A stretch of 64,000 nt of DNA from Siphonodentalium dalli (taxonomy: Eukaryota > Mollusca > Scaphopoda > Gadilida > Siphonodentaliidae), in contig CP136064.1 in assembly GCA_032622095.1 (NCBI GenBank), positions 216,704,205-216,768,204 on the forward strand. The letters run 5' to 3'. Below, one piece after another: positions 33,000 through 45,645 of the stretch. Position 1 is the stretch's first letter, and each line of letters opens with the position of its first letter. The translations under genes were made by a program, and so were the position numbers. Under the pieces are notes generated by a model, which was given only the letters and a program-made list of their open reading frames with translations, had not been told where the DNA came from and searched no databases.

Positions 33000-34850
33000 G
33001 CGTAAGTTGTCAGGAGACACATGTGAGTATGGTGATACTATAGATCATAGTAATACTCAGCAACCACAGATTCTATCTACCAAATTCCATCAAAATATGC
33101 ACCAAAAACATTTTGAGATACATACCAACACGCCATTTCTCCCAAACCGGAGGTCAAATCCGTAAGCTATATATATTATTATACAGTGCAGAATCTGATG
33201 CACATAATGCAAAAAGTCCCAACTCAATATCTCAAGCCGTTCTGGATTTCATATAAAGAGCGTTCTTTTATTCTTCGACCAGTAGCACACTTATAAACTG
33301 GATGTGCGAACCCTATCGTTTTTCCAGTATTTTATAACACACATACATGCGCAAAGAATGAAAAAAGTCCGAACCCGATATCTCAAGCCGTTTTTGAGGA
33401 GATAAGTTAACCATAATAAAACAGATGAAGGGCGTTGTTTCCTAAGGTCAAGGTCAGTTGAAATTCCCTATTAGTCCATCGACTGCGTATGCTCAATTGC
33501 TATGCAGGTACAAAACTCAAATCAATTGGCAGAGCCGTTTTGACGTTATAAGAAATCAAACCTCAAATTCCGGTGGCGCGAAAACCCCCAAAAAACCCAG
33601 GTATTTAGGCAGCCGTAACTCCAGAAGTTTAAGTCCTATATTGAAAATTCGAGTGGAATAGTGATCAGCGACAACTAAAGATTATATCCACTAAATTTCA
33701 TCAAAATCTGCGCCAAAATAGTTTTGAGATACATACCCACACGCCCGTGCTTCCAAACCGGAACTGAAATCCGTAACCTATATCTATCATTATAGAGCGC
33801 AGAGTGGGATGCACATAATGCAAAAAGTCCCAACTCAATATATTAAGCCGTTCTGGATTTCGTATAAAGAGCGTTGTTTTATTCTTCGATCAGTAGCAAA
33901 CTTTTTAACCGGAAGAGCGACCCCTATCATTTTTCGATATATTTTATAATACATATAAAGGTGCAAATAATGAAGGAAGTCCGAACCCGATATCTCAAGC
34001 CATTTCGGAGGAGATACGTTAGCAATAATAAAACATATAAAGAGCGTTGTTTCCTAAGGTCAAGGTCAGACGAAATTCCCTATTAGTCCATCATATGCTC
34101 AATGGCTATGCAGTTAAATCAATTAGCCGAGCCGTTTTGACGATATATGAAATAAAACCTCAATTTGCAAGTCATTCTGATGGCGCGAAAACCCCAAAAA
34201 ATCAGGTTTTTAAGCAGCCATAACTCCAGAAGTTTAAGTCCGATTTCAAAAATTCGAGTGGAATAGTGATCAGCGGCAGGCAACTAAAGATTATATCCAC
34301 CAAATTTCATCAAAATCTGCGCCAAAATAGTTTTGAGATACATACCCACACGCCCGTTCTCCAAAACCGGAAGTGAAATCCGTAAACTTTATATATCACT
34401 AGAGAGCGCAGAGGTTTATGCACATAATGCAAAAAGTCCCAACTCAATATCGCAAGCCTTTCTGGATTTTGTATAAAGAGCGTTATTTTATTATTCGACC
34501 AGTGGCAAACTTTTAAACCGGAAGTGCAACCCCTATCATTTTTCAGTATTTTAGAACACACATACAGGCGCAAATAAATGAAAAAAGTCTGAACCTGATA
34601 TCTGCAGCCGTTTCGGAGGAGATACGTTGACAACAATAAAACAGATAAAGAGTGTTTTCTCCAAGGTCAAGGTCATACAAAATGCTATATTAGTGTATCG
34701 ATTGCGTATGCTCGAAATTTCAAATCAATTGGCCAAGCCGTTTCGACGATATAAGAAATGAAACATCGATTTTGCAAGTCATTTTAGTGGCTCGAAAACC
34801 CCCCAAAAATCAGGAAAATGGCGATAACTGCGAAGGTCAAGGTCGGACAA
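33000..34850. repeat. Tandem repeat of about 610 bp, three copies
   Basis: GCACATAATGCAAAAAGTCC occurs near 33200, 33810 and 34420, each time followed by AACTCAATAT and AGCCxTTCTGGATTT, then ACCGGAAGxGC and TCCGAACCCGATATCTC. The units differ by many substitutions, so the array is old. No frame is shared across the copies. Confidence 0.85.
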
Positions 34851-34997
34851 AATTCTCAATAGGCTATTTGACTAGATCTTCCAAAGTTATACTGAAACCG
34901 AAAACATCAGGTGAATCGGTCCAGGTGTTCCTGAGATATAAGAATGTTATTGGAATAACAATAAGAAGAATAAAAGCCAGAAGAATTACAATATACT

Positions 34998-35027
34998 TCC
35001 ATGTTAAAACATGGAAGTATAATTATC
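34998..35027. repeat. Short palindrome
   Basis: ATACTTCCATGTT AAAACATGGAAGTAT, a 13-base stem, just 5' of the hAT fragment. Confidence 0.7.
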
Positions 35028-35094
35028 AAAACAAAACCTCTGGCTGCCAAGCTTATCAACAGTTTGCCAAGCTTATCAACACAACACGACTACT

Positions 35095-35448
35095 GACGAC
35101 GATATAATCGACGAGATTAACTCATTCCGATCCTTCATCAAAGCGAAGAAAAACATCAACGACGTCGATGATGGATGTCAGTGCGCCCTGAAACACAAGG
35201 AACTGTTCACGATTGTTGGTCAGTTTGCCGAGCGGCTAGTCTGTGTTCCCGTGTCAACAGTCGACTGTGAACGAGCCTTCTCGATTCAAAACATTGTGAC
35301 AACAAAATCGCGCAATAGATTGTCTGTTCGTTACCTCAATGCTCTAATGAAAATTTCTATCGAAGGACCATCTATAGCAGAATTTGATTTTTCTGCTGCA
35401 TTTTTGAAGTGGGTTGATGTAAGGTCTCGTAGAATTGTTCATGTTTAA
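35095..35448 (+). pseudogene. hAT-family transposase C-terminal fragment
   Basis: The open frame contains the hAT dimerisation signature: LVCVPVSTVDCERAFSIQN, TKSRNRLSVRYLNALMKISI and EGP, ending KWVDVRSRRIVHV at TAA 35448. The catalytic core and zinc finger upstream are absent. About 290 bp further on, GGTCCAGCGCCAACCCTG (ending 35740) looks like a hAT terminus (CAGGGTTGGC... when inverted), so the fragment probably keeps its right end. I found no left end. Confidence 0.82.
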
Positions 35449-35740
35449 TATTAATGTGCATTACCATACTATATGTTTATGTGATAAACTAGTATTTGAC
35501 AATTGCATGTCTAAATGACTACTTTGGGTATTGTACGTGTCTTCTATTAACATTTAATATTGATTTGTTGTTGTCATATTTTACCTATGTCTGTTAGATT
35601 TTACGTTTTATATGAATAAAGATAAAAACGCTAATATTCCTTGATGTTCTCTAATTTGACCTTCAATTTAATTTGGCAAATAAAAAATTCATTTGGCAAA
35701 TATTTTGGCAAGAGACAATTTTGGTCCAGCGCCAACCCTG
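35449..35740 (+). mobile_element. Probable right end of the hAT element
   Basis: AT-rich 3' region with an AATAAA near 35616, then ATTTGGCAAATAAAAAATTC, TTTGGCAAATATTTTGGCAA and the CAGGGTTGGC-type terminus. Similar sequence occurs at 59733-59900 inside the IAP gene. Confidence 0.6.
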
Positions 35741-36159
35741 CTGGCTGGAGAGAGCTGTGTGTTTGTTGATACTACACTGTCAGATTTCACATGTGGGTAA
35801 TTATCATCAACAGAGCAAACTGGTATGCTGACCTGTATTATTTTCACTGTAAGAGATAACATTCTAGCATATGCACAGGGTGTATTGTATTGTGACTGTG
35901 AAATATATTTGGTGTAAACAATATTTATTCCTAATACAAAACAAGATTAATATTTTAACAAAATGCTAATGATGATTATGGGTGATTGGAATGGGATGAG
36001 ACAACAAGCCTATTGTGGCTTTTTTGTAAGTCATCTCCCAATATTTTAGAAATATATTTAAAACAAGTGTTTGATAACAGGGATGCTGGAAGCACAAATG
36101 GGCAAGGGTGAGGGGTTTCTTTAATATTTGTCTTTAATAATTAACTTATAAAAAAAATA

Positions 36160-36555
36160 TATATGCTTATATCGAGCAAGGAGTTCAATCTAAATTTTTT
36201 AATTTTTTTAGATGTCCCTGGCTCCGCCCACATTTGAGCCAGTGACCTCATTTGAACCAATCTGAACCCCAGTCATCCAAGGACCCTTCATACCCAAATA
36301 TTAACCCATTCGGTCCGATGATATTTGAGAAGAAGACGTTTTAAGAATTACTATGGAGGGAAAAAGTTATGGCCCTGCTATGAAACTATTTGACCCAGTG
36401 ACCTCATTTGAACAAATCTGAATACCAGTCACCTAGGGAATATCCATACCAATTATGAACCCATTCGGTCCTATGAATCTGGAATTTTCAAAGAATTGTT
36501 GACAGATGGACGGATGAGTGATGACTATAGCTCCACCGGAGACTTTGTCTCAGGT
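36160..36555 (+). repeat. Dispersed repeat with GACGGATG...GTCTCAGGTGAGCTAAAAAG end
   Basis: GAGTTCAATCTAAATTTTT, CTGGCTCCGCCCACATTTG, ACCCATTCGGTCCGATGAT, then ATGGACGGATGAGTGATGAC and the 3' end CTCAGGTGAGCTAAAAAG. It matches 31537-32360. The conserved 3' end suggests a retroposed (SINE- or LINE-derived) unit, but no tRNA-like head is seen. Confidence 0.65.
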
Positions 36556-37353
36556 GAGCTAAAAAGCAAAGCTGAAAGATAACTGCAGCAAATTTCTCAG
36601 ACTACATCTCCACCAACATAGTCGAAAAGGAGGTTTGTTATAATAAATGGCCATTCCAACTCGGGCGTACATGCTGCGATACTCCTTTTTCATAAAAACA
36701 ACAATTGACTGAAACCAACTAGAGGATTCTGTTGTGTGCGCAAGCGATTCGGAGGAATTCATAAGGGAACTCTGCAAAACTAGGATCGCTACTCCTGGAG
36801 AGTTTCACCAGTCGCAGTCTCCTGGAAAAACATATCACACACCTCATCCCAGTGCACCTAAAGTCAGCATCGGCTACTGCACATAAACATTTCAGATACA
36901 GATACTTGACAAAGCACCCAACGAATAATTGAAGATGCCATGTCCGATTAGACACCTTGCACCCATCATGTGTACGTATTCTTTACCAGAACATGATTAG
37001 ATCGGAACAATGAGCCCAATATTAGGAACATGTTTAGATTTGTTATCAGCCTGGCAATATATCCAATGACCACTTCTTGCAAAGAGCAATTATGCCACGG
37101 TGGCCCCAAAGTAGTAGATAATAAAGAGCGTTCTGAATTATGGATTCTTTTGTGGATTTTCGAGATGCCTGTATGATAAGAATGATGGCGTTTGCAAATA
37201 TCTTTCATCTCATTTTGCCTGGTAAGAGGAAAATTAACTTATAAAACTCAGAATTATTTGGTGTCAAATCAGACCGTAGAGAGCTATCTGTCCCTTTAGA
37301 AGAATGTGCAACATTCATCCACCAATAGACCTTGAAATGGGCAACATTGTTAA

Positions 37354-37608
37354 CCCTTTCAGTGCCAAGTTCGATTTTTGTATCAACCAATACTTCCTTG
37401 ATCATTTTTCAAATTTATTGATTATAATAATGTGATACATTGATGGAAAGAGCTCTAAGAGCTCTTTCCATCAATGTATCACATTATTATAATCAATAAA
37501 TTTGAAGAGCTCTTTCCATCAATGTGTCACATTATTATAATCAATAAATTTGAAAAATGATCAAGGAAATATTGGTTGATACAAAAATCGAACTTGGCAC
37601 TGAAAGGG
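37354..37608. mobile_element. piggyBac-like palindrome MITE with internal duplication
   Basis: TTAA on both sides; 255 bp = 207 + 48. The right arm carries a second copy of the 48-bp segment starting GAGCTCTTTCCATCAATGTG. Confidence 0.9.
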
Positions 37609-37980
37609 TTAAGGGGCAGACGCACGTTTGGCATAAATCCAGACAAAAATGGCAAGACATTTTCATTTTTTTCAACAAAGCATTTCTCTGGATCGATATC
37701 TATCTAGCGAAAAATCTTGAATTTCACATATCGTCATCTTCATTGTACATGTATATAGAATCTGTGAAATTTTTCAGAGATGACAAAAACAATAGACATT
37801 TGAGAGGTTGGAAAGATTATTTTCTTTTTGGTACCAATAACTGCTAGAATAATTAATAATTTCACACGACACTCTAATCATTTGTATCACGATGTTGAGT
37901 AAAAGTTTAATTGCATACTATAACATCATACCCCTATATATCACAATGAAGAATAAATATTCCAGCCCAATGAAAACAAA

Positions 37981-38110
37981 CGTTGATATGTAGTGTGGTC
38001 CACTCAAGCAGGGAGCAATCAACTTGAATTAGGCCACAGTGTTTAGAGATATGATGGTCAGCTTCAACTTCTTTATGAATGAAAGACCCAGAACTCATCT
38101 CAGCCCATTT
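37981..38110. repeat. Dispersed repeat, pair with 14531-14662
   Basis: CCACTCAAGCAGGGAGCAAT, GGCCACAGTGTTTAGAGATA and AACTCATCTCAGCCC match the other copy in order. Confidence 0.6.
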
Positions 38111-38805
38111 TTCATTGATCAACAGCCATAACATGAACATTCTCAATTTCTCAAATATAGAAAATTATTTATTGCTATAGCCTTTCTAAATGCAAACAAT
38201 CATTAAATTTCATGAATCAATAATAATTAACTCGCATCTCGTGATCTTCAGATATGACAATATCATGGATATATGAACTGCACTTTTGAAAAATTGAAAA
38301 AAATCTATTTTCCAGAAGTTCTTGGTACTGAAAACAGTGAAATTTTAAATATTTTTAATGCCATAAAAGTAAAGTAAATGAGGTTATAATTTCCAACGGG
38401 GTCGATCGTTCTTGAATATTGTGTCACAATAATCGCTAATACCAAATTTCACAAATGAATTCCTGACAGCTTTGAAATACCAGTAAAGTTTGGCAAAACA
38501 TGTGCCCGACCCTTAATTCAGTTACTGCAGGGGTTGTAACGCGCTTTGCTACATCGCTATATATACGACACATAATGGCAGCTGGTGTGGGAGGGAGAGA
38601 GAGTGGCACGGATGCATCTTTAAACTAACCTAATATTCTAACTTCATAGATGTTCACAACAAGTATTACATTCTCATGGGATGGGATGTTACATAATGAT
38701 TTTTGAAAGAAACTAACACAAACATAAGCTTGATTTTGAATCCATTCCATAACAGCAATATTCATTTCACATATTCTACTTTTTCATGGAATAAATACTG
38801 ATTAA

Positions 38806-39173
38806 AGTGATGTGAAACACTCCGTTAGGGTGATCAAATAGAAATGGAGAATAATCTTGTTCAAAGTAGTAATTTTTACAAATAGTTTATCCAAATTGAC
38901 ATCACACACCATCATTCTTATATATGGTTTAAATGCAGTGACTCTCGATAGCGAAATCATTTTTGTTAGTTTATCGCCGATAGATGCGTCCCGAATTGAG
39001 TAGTAAATATTTATAAATGAGAATAGTTCTGACAATGTTTTCTATGGAGTGGTACAGTCGATTTGCTTCAAATTTTCGGCGATGTTCGTAGATTGTTACA
39101 TTCCTCCAGTTGTCATAGCGTCTGAATACTAACTTATCAGTTTCATGCACCTGAACAAGTACATACTATGTCT
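38806..39173. mobile_element. TTAA-flanked 368-bp element, copy 2
   Basis: AGTGATGTGAAACACTCCGT to ACTATGTCT with TTAA at 38802-38805 and 39174-39177. Same length as 572-939 although many bases differ. Confidence 0.75.
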
Positions 39174-39257
39174 TTAAACTAAGGCATGTGGAGGGACAGC
39201 AGTCATGTAAGCCAGAATAAACCCATAATTGCCTCTACATTCTAAATCCACAGTTAA

Positions 39258-39535
39258 AGTGATGTGAAACACTCCGGTGGGGCGCACAGCGAATAAACTT
39301 GCTCAATGCAGGTATTTTAGTTAATTTTGTATCAAAATAGCACACAACATCATTCTTCATACAAATCAAATATATTGACTTCCGTTAGCAAAATCATTCT
39401 CGTTTGTTTATCGACAATTTGTTCCGGCGAATGGCAGACTGTTTGTTTACATTTTTGCGCAGTTCAGAGGCCTGTTTTACGAATCGGTACATCCATTGTT
39501 GTTGAATTTTTCGACAATGACAGTTTAATAATATA
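39258..39535. mobile_element. TTAA-flanked 368-bp element, truncated copy 3
   Basis: Starts after TTAA with AGTGATGTGAAACACTCCGG and follows the family to about 39535, where the end is lost. It lies 80 bp from copy 2. Confidence 0.65.
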
Positions 39536-39564
39536 TTCTGCAAATGAGTGAAGTGGATGAGTCA

Positions 39565-39874
39565 ATGAATGATTGATTGGGGCTTAATGTCGCTTTCAGA
39601 AAATAAGGCCATATCACAACATTGCCATTTTTAGTGGTGGAGGAAAACCGCACACTTACAACCAATCTAACAGTGATTTCAATGGCTGATAAACTTGTCG
39701 ACCATGAGCGGCAAACCACCCGCCATCAGCGAGTAACTGGCCTCTCCACCAGGTAACGATTTTGAGTTACAAAGTCCACGATGGAAACATGTGTATTTGA
39801 ACCCTCATCGCCAGTGATGGAGGGCGAGACGGATTGGAGTTGTAGCCCTAACTGACTGAGCCACCGAGGCCCCC
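39565..39874 (-). mobile_element. tRNA-derived SINE
   Basis: On the minus strand the head GGGGCCTCGGTGGCTCAGTC contains a box A (TGGCTCAGTCAGTTAG) and, about 60 bases on, a box B (GGGTTCAAATAC), the split RNA polymerase III promoter of a tRNA. The body contains CCTGGTGGAGAGGCCAGTTA and GTGCGGTTTTCCTCCACCAC, and the 3' end is GCGACATTAAGCCCCAATCA followed by an ATCA-rich tail. It does not fold as a functional tRNA beyond the head. Confidence 0.85.
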
Positions 39875-39879
39875 TCGCT

Positions 39880-41230
39880 GAGTCATAAATGATCAGTTTG
39901 ATGTAGTGAAATAAGAACATGTCTTTAAATGTACGTGATGGAGCTTTTTCTCTTTGTTCAAATAACTGTCTAGTGTGCAACATAAGAACATAATTTATGC
40001 ATATAAATGATCATTAGAAATAACACAAATCTTATGGTAGAACTTTATTATACTGGAATCCTAATACAGCATATAGGATCTAACAAAGCACATAAACAAA
40101 GCATCAACAAGCACTAGGTCATCATATAATTCTGTATTTGTGTAGATTCTTATAAAAACAAAGATAAACAGAATACAAAACACTTTGAGTTTAACCTCTT
40201 CATTTCCACTACGTACTAAAATTGTCACTACTAAAATACGGACTTACAATAATGTAGTCCAGTATTGAGCATGATAACTCAATGGTTGTACATGTACTCA
40301 TTAAAATTACTCATAATGTTAAACTTGTTAATATAAAATTATATTGTATATTTTATATGATATATTATATAGAAGTTACCAATCACAACACTCATCTGAT
40401 CATCTTATAATGACACAAATACACAGAACAACACAAGTGTGTAAATGGGGTTGTTGATACGGAATGAGTGCCAGTGCAGAAGGACACAATGAGAGGCACA
40501 GCGTCTTGTTCCAGCCTTCTGCGATGGCACAAGTGCCATATCGACAATCCCATTCACACATGTACCATTCTATGTTTATTACAGGCTGCAAAGTTTACTC
40601 AGAAACAGACATAGCTTGTCTTGTCATGTGCGATGATGTATTTATTTTATAGTTCTGGTTTCTTGTTCGAGGCAAACATCATTTATGTCGTGTGACTTCG
40701 ACCAATTCCACACCGATTCCAGACAAAACTTTGTGGAAAAGGTGTGAAAGGATTACAACACCAGAGGTGTCAAACATGCTTCAGCACATGATGTCATAAT
40801 ACCATGGAGTACAGAAGAGGATAAACCACATAATATATCATTCGTGTGCATATAATAAATGTGTTATTACTTTTATAAATATATACATGTATACACAAAT
40901 AATTGTACATATATTACATTAATTTATATCCTAGGTAAGAATATGTCTCAATATAAAATTTACCTCACATATTCTCTGTAAGAATACTATGCTTGTCGAT
41001 TAGGTTCAATGATGGAATTCAAGACTATAGATGATAGCTGCAGAAACTTAATGGATATGTTGCAGACGATGGATGGTAGCTGCAGAAACGTCATGGAATG
41101 CTGCATAAAGTATATGAACCAGTAACAAACTGATGAAGTGAAGTGTTGGCAGTGATTAGCTGATGCTGCATCTTTTTAGATGTTATGAACAGGTTTGAAA
41201 TGGATGTTTAATATACATATATTTCCATCT
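39880..41230. other. Intergenic stretch, no feature recognised
   Basis: AT-rich sequence with only short frames and a small direct duplication (AGCTGCAGAAAC at about 41036 and 41080). I see no exon, RNA or transposon end. Confidence 0.6.
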
Positions 41231-41237
41231 CTCTTAA

Positions 41238-41829
41238 AGGGGTACTGTACGCCATTTTCAATAAATTCCCGGTGATAACAACGATCTATTATCGATACTA
41301 TATAGAAATATAAGTAATTTGAGTCGAAGATGTATTCTGTAAACGCTCAGGTTAATAGGCTATCTTAAAATTTAATTATTTAAAAGTTAATAATTTAATA
41401 TAAATTGATTTTATGGCTCCAGCCATAAAATGGCGTCTCTTAAAATTCGAATTTCCGTGTACAAAACGTAATCAAATTATAATTGAGGGATACTGGATTA
41501 GGAAAACAATTGCACACACGATCGTTTGAAACATTATGCTTATACGGGGAGAAAACCCAAGCCACTCATTGACTAGTGACGGTACACTAACTTAAATGAG
41601 TATATGGGACTACTAAGCATATAATATAATGTTTATTTGATTCATTTGGTTGAAAACTTTACAAAAATTACTCGACAACGACAATTTGTATTTTTGCATT
41701 CCGGTAAATTTGCCATCCGTAACAATACTTCGTACTCAACAGACTTTCAAAAAATGGAAAAGTTGTTAACTTATTCTCCGACTCGGGGATTATAGAAACC
41801 AACAACAACATCTTGGGTACAGTACCCCT
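41238..41829. mobile_element. TTAA-flanked 592-bp element with AGGGGTACTGTA termini
   Basis: Terminal inverted repeat AGGGGTACTGTACGCC / GGGTACAGTACCCCT, TTAA on both sides (41234-41237, 41830-41833). No coding frame. A separate TTAA family from the others here. Confidence 0.85.
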
Positions 41830-42414
41830 TTAATGGTCCAGATAATTAATCATAGTATATATTCATGAATATTATATCTCACGTGACTTTCTCGCATTCT
41901 GATTGGCTGCACACTGCTATACTATTTTACGATAGTACCCCAGTAGGATTCCTACATGCCTACTATTCTTTTTTCTATTTATAGTAACAAACTCATTTCA
42001 CAAAATCGGGTTGCCGCCTGAAGATACGGCTAATCTGAAACTAAACCTTGTACGATACTTGTTGCAATATCGGTATATCATTAGATTTATTGTGAATTGT
42101 AATTAGCTTACAAATGTCCGATCATAGCTATCCAATGTAATTAATAGTTTGTCCGTTTAGTTGGAAAGCGACCAGTCCTAATTTTGTAATGCAAATAGAC
42201 GTTATTTATAACTTCCTTTCCGTTTCTAAAAATTTGTCGAATTTATAGAAATAAATGCGTTAATCATGAAGAGATGCTGTTAGATGCTCCCGTGCCATCG
42301 TCAAAAGAATGCCGTAAGTTGTGAAATATGAGGCCGATTTCCAAAATTCACGGTAAATAAAAATGTGACAAAATCAGACAGAAATTGTGAGAGAACTGAC
42401 ACCAATGTTCGATA

Positions 42415-42585
42415 TAATATCATAAATAATGAATGTCTTGTCATTGACTATGCCAAAATAGTGGTCCTCGAGGAGGAATAGTCCACTCGCCTGCGGCTCG
42501 TGGCCTGCGGCTCGTGGACTATTCCTCCTCGAGGACTACTATTTTGGCATAGTCAACTCCAAAACATTCATTATCTATATAATAT
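42415..42585. repeat. Fold-back element
   Basis: Stem TGACTATGCCAAAATAGTGG then TCCTCGAGGAGGAATAGTCC with its inverse, centre a duplicated CTGCGGCTCGTGG (42444-42555). Outer sequence AATGAATGT / ACATTCATT extends the stem. The flanks at 41871 and 42586 both read ATCTCACGTGAC. Confidence 0.8.
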
Positions 42586-42589
42586 TTTA

Positions 42590-43848
42590 TCTCACGTGAC
42601 CATCTAAGCCTAATCCATGCTTGTGATTGGATGCTTGACATTCACTATTTCTGATAGATTCTTCCCCCCCCAACATAATAATCTGCATTCTAATTTTAGC
42701 ACACCACATTATCGCTGGTGGAATCCAAAAATCATTTTTTTTAGCATCATGCTATTCCGCGAAGCTAATTTGAAAGTCATCTTTGCCTCGATGGAAAAAT
42801 TAAATATGTTTTGTCCGAAATGTCTTTGTAAACAACAACCAGAGCATAATAAATGATCGTAATCAAATTCTTTACATTAACTGTGATGGTTTCCCAATGT
42901 TTGGTGTGAGGATTTATCCTGTTCCTGTCTTCCCTGATCACAACATCGTTTCAACGTTTTTTCACATAGGCCCCTCTGAGAGATGAAAATATAAATCTTC
43001 AATCAGATGTGAAAATTAAATATGTGACCAGCACATCAGTTGACATAATATGAATGCATAATAACAGAGAGATTACTACCGATATATACAATAAACTGCC
43101 ATTCAAAAGTGAGTTTCTCCTGGTATCTTGTGGTTGTGGCTGATAGCTCGAAGTTGTGTTGCCTTGGTAGCATGTATCCATGTTGCGTGTACCATGTGAT
43201 CATGCTTAAAAGCTAGATAAATGGACTTCAAGATCTTTGACTAGCAAATTTGTTCTTTTAGAATCATATTTCCTCTATTCAAAACAAATTAATTTTTTTT
43301 TACAGAAGAGTTTGTTAACTTTGTACTTCAAAGATTGAATATTTTAAAATGGAAGATTTTGAATCTTAGACATCATGGATGGTTTGGTTAGTGTATGGTA
43401 TTAATCCCAGCTATTCTTTCCACTGTTCCGTTCCATAGAAACACAGTCTATAGCAACATGCTTGTAATCAGCGAATCTTCAGCCACAAGTCACCAGCACA
43501 AGAACAAGTGAATACTCATTATATTTGTGACCAGCACAAAGTTTCAAAAAATATTCAAAAATAAATTAGCTGCCTTTGAGTATTTTACATTATTTACAAA
43601 TGATGATAACAAGAGATTTATAGAATTGAAGTAAAGTATTAAGCACACATGAAAACATTTTCTTACAATTCTATCAACGATGGAGTGATATCAGTGATAA
43701 AATAGCACTATTGTGAGTTAAGGTAAAACAGAAGGAAGTAAATATCTAGAAACAAATATAAATAGGTATGAAAGATAAAGTGCCTTACTAAATGCAATTA
43801 ATGTCAAAACAGTGAAGTTCATCTAATATTAACCAAATTATGAGAGCA
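42590..43848. other. Intergenic stretch, no feature recognised
   Basis: Mostly AT-rich. A repeated GTGACCAGCACA occurs at 43024 and 43529, and an 8-base C run at 42664-42671. No exon with a sensible frame found. Confidence 0.5.
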
Positions 43849-43852
43849 TTAA

Positions 43853-44864
43853 GGCCACAAAAAAAAAGGGTTTTGATTCTCGGGCATAGCCGCGTCTGGA
43901 AAAAAGGCCCGCGTTGAACCATTTTATTACGATTTTCAAATTTGACCACGCTGTCAAATGATAACGCTGTCAAATGATAACACGAAAATAGGAAACTAGA
44001 AAACAGAAATTAGTTATGTTTCAAACACCGAATATGATAGACATACAATGGTGTATGTGTTGGTATTCAAAAACAGACACTAGGCAACGATAACTACCAG
44101 GTATATTGTCACCACAAGGTGCCCAAACCCCAAGTTTATTGAGTCATATGTGTTCAAATATTTCGGTATTTTATCAATTCGAAAAGGTAAACGGTATACG
44201 GGAAACAATTCTGAGATTTAACATTTCGGGAACGCAAACCGGAAAGAAATATGGTGCGTATTGGCGATGTGTATGCTGGTTTAATCATCGATCTACACGA
44301 TATACGTCGATGGTTTAATATTTGAAGTTGTCATGACTGGCATGTATTGAGGTACATAATACTTATTCAGATACGACAGAATAAGTCATTCTAGACTTTC
44401 TATGAAGATCACTATATATATATGTATATATGTATATTTGTCACTATATATATCTTTTCGTTTCGATTGTATTCAATTTCCGTATTTTTATTTGAGTAAT
44501 TGAACCGGATATTTAGCTCTGTTTGTTGTTATTAAACATGCTTGTTACGAAACAATATTAGAAACGCAAATATTATCTTCCCATTAAATGTGACAACAGG
44601 TGATAAAACGTTAGTAAACTGGTCCATCTACAACGTTGAGAACGATCTTATTATGGTCATTCTTTATAGTGGAATACATTAGTTTATAAAATTATATCAA
44701 AACAATGTTCTCCTTACATTTTCTTAACCTGGGAAAGTATAACCCATGCTTTAAACTATGGGCATTATCCCCATAACGAAAATAAAAATAAAAATAAAAC
44801 CCTCGCTCCCTCATCGATTCTCAAAAAAAATTGCCCGAGAATCAAAAAACTTCTTTTTTTGGCC
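43853..44864. mobile_element. PIF/Harbinger-like element with GGCC termini, about 1.0 kb
   Basis: The left end GGCCACAAAAAAAAAGGGTT TTGATTCTCGGGCA is repeated inverted at the right (TGCCCGAGAATCAAAAAACT to GGCC). TAA follows the right end and precedes the left end, a 3-bp duplication as expected for PIF/Harbinger. No transposase seen. Confidence 0.7.
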
Positions 44865-45645
44865 TAAAACTCATTTTTTTTAAACAAAAAGATCAGTTTT
44901 GATGAAGAAAACATTAACTAATAAAATCAAATAGATGTTTTTGTTAGATAAATTTACCTTGTGATAGTAATAACTTGACTGCTTTATACATCTCGCATTA
45001 GCACAGTGGGTATTGAAATTTAGTAGTAGGTATTTAAAATAATTAATGTAAAACATATATAACCAATACCCCCACCTGAGCTTTATAAAAATTTCCTTTG
45101 TTACACCAAATGAGTGGTTGTTACACAGCATTGTTGTTATGTCCTTTTATCAATATAATCATAATTTTGTGACAGATTTTTTTTAGATAGTTTGTCTCAT
45201 GAAGCAACTTGAATCAAGGTTTAGATCACATCAAAATGTGATACAAAATGTGATAGTCTGAATATCTGTTAGGCTATAGACTATAGAAACACAATTTGGT
45301 GAACATTTCTTTCAAATTAAACTCTATCTTTGCCAGGCTACAGAAGTAAATAAGATGGTAAACGGGTGAATATGCATTTGATGTGATAAGGGTATAAACA
45401 ATGAACATGGGGGTGAGAAATATTGCTTCAGAGTGAAAGAATGAAAAGAAAGAGAATGGAATGACAGAGGATGAGATGACGTTTTATACAAAATGACGGA
45501 ATGACTGAGAGGATGAAATGATTTTATATTCAATATAGAGTGAGATAGGACGAGAAGTCAAGAAGAGAAGAGAATGAGATGATGTCTATGAATATCTGTA
45601 GAAAATGGCAAGGATGATTTGACATGTATAAATTATATAAAATAT
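44865..45645. other. 3' flank of the IAP gene
   Basis: From 45400 to 45590 the plus strand is strongly purine-biased with GAATGA-like motifs. This is the expected 3' UTR side of the IAP gene. No canonical AATAAA on the minus strand within 300 bases of the stop. Confidence 0.45.

Noticed and set aside
36559-37405. Cluster of minus-strand frames of 66-80 codons
   Set aside because: Overlapping short frames with no domain, no consistent splice sites and a MITE at the end.
39790-39874. Possible functional tRNA gene
   Set aside because: Box A and box B are present, but the sequence continues into a SINE body and tail and the cloverleaf stems do not close.
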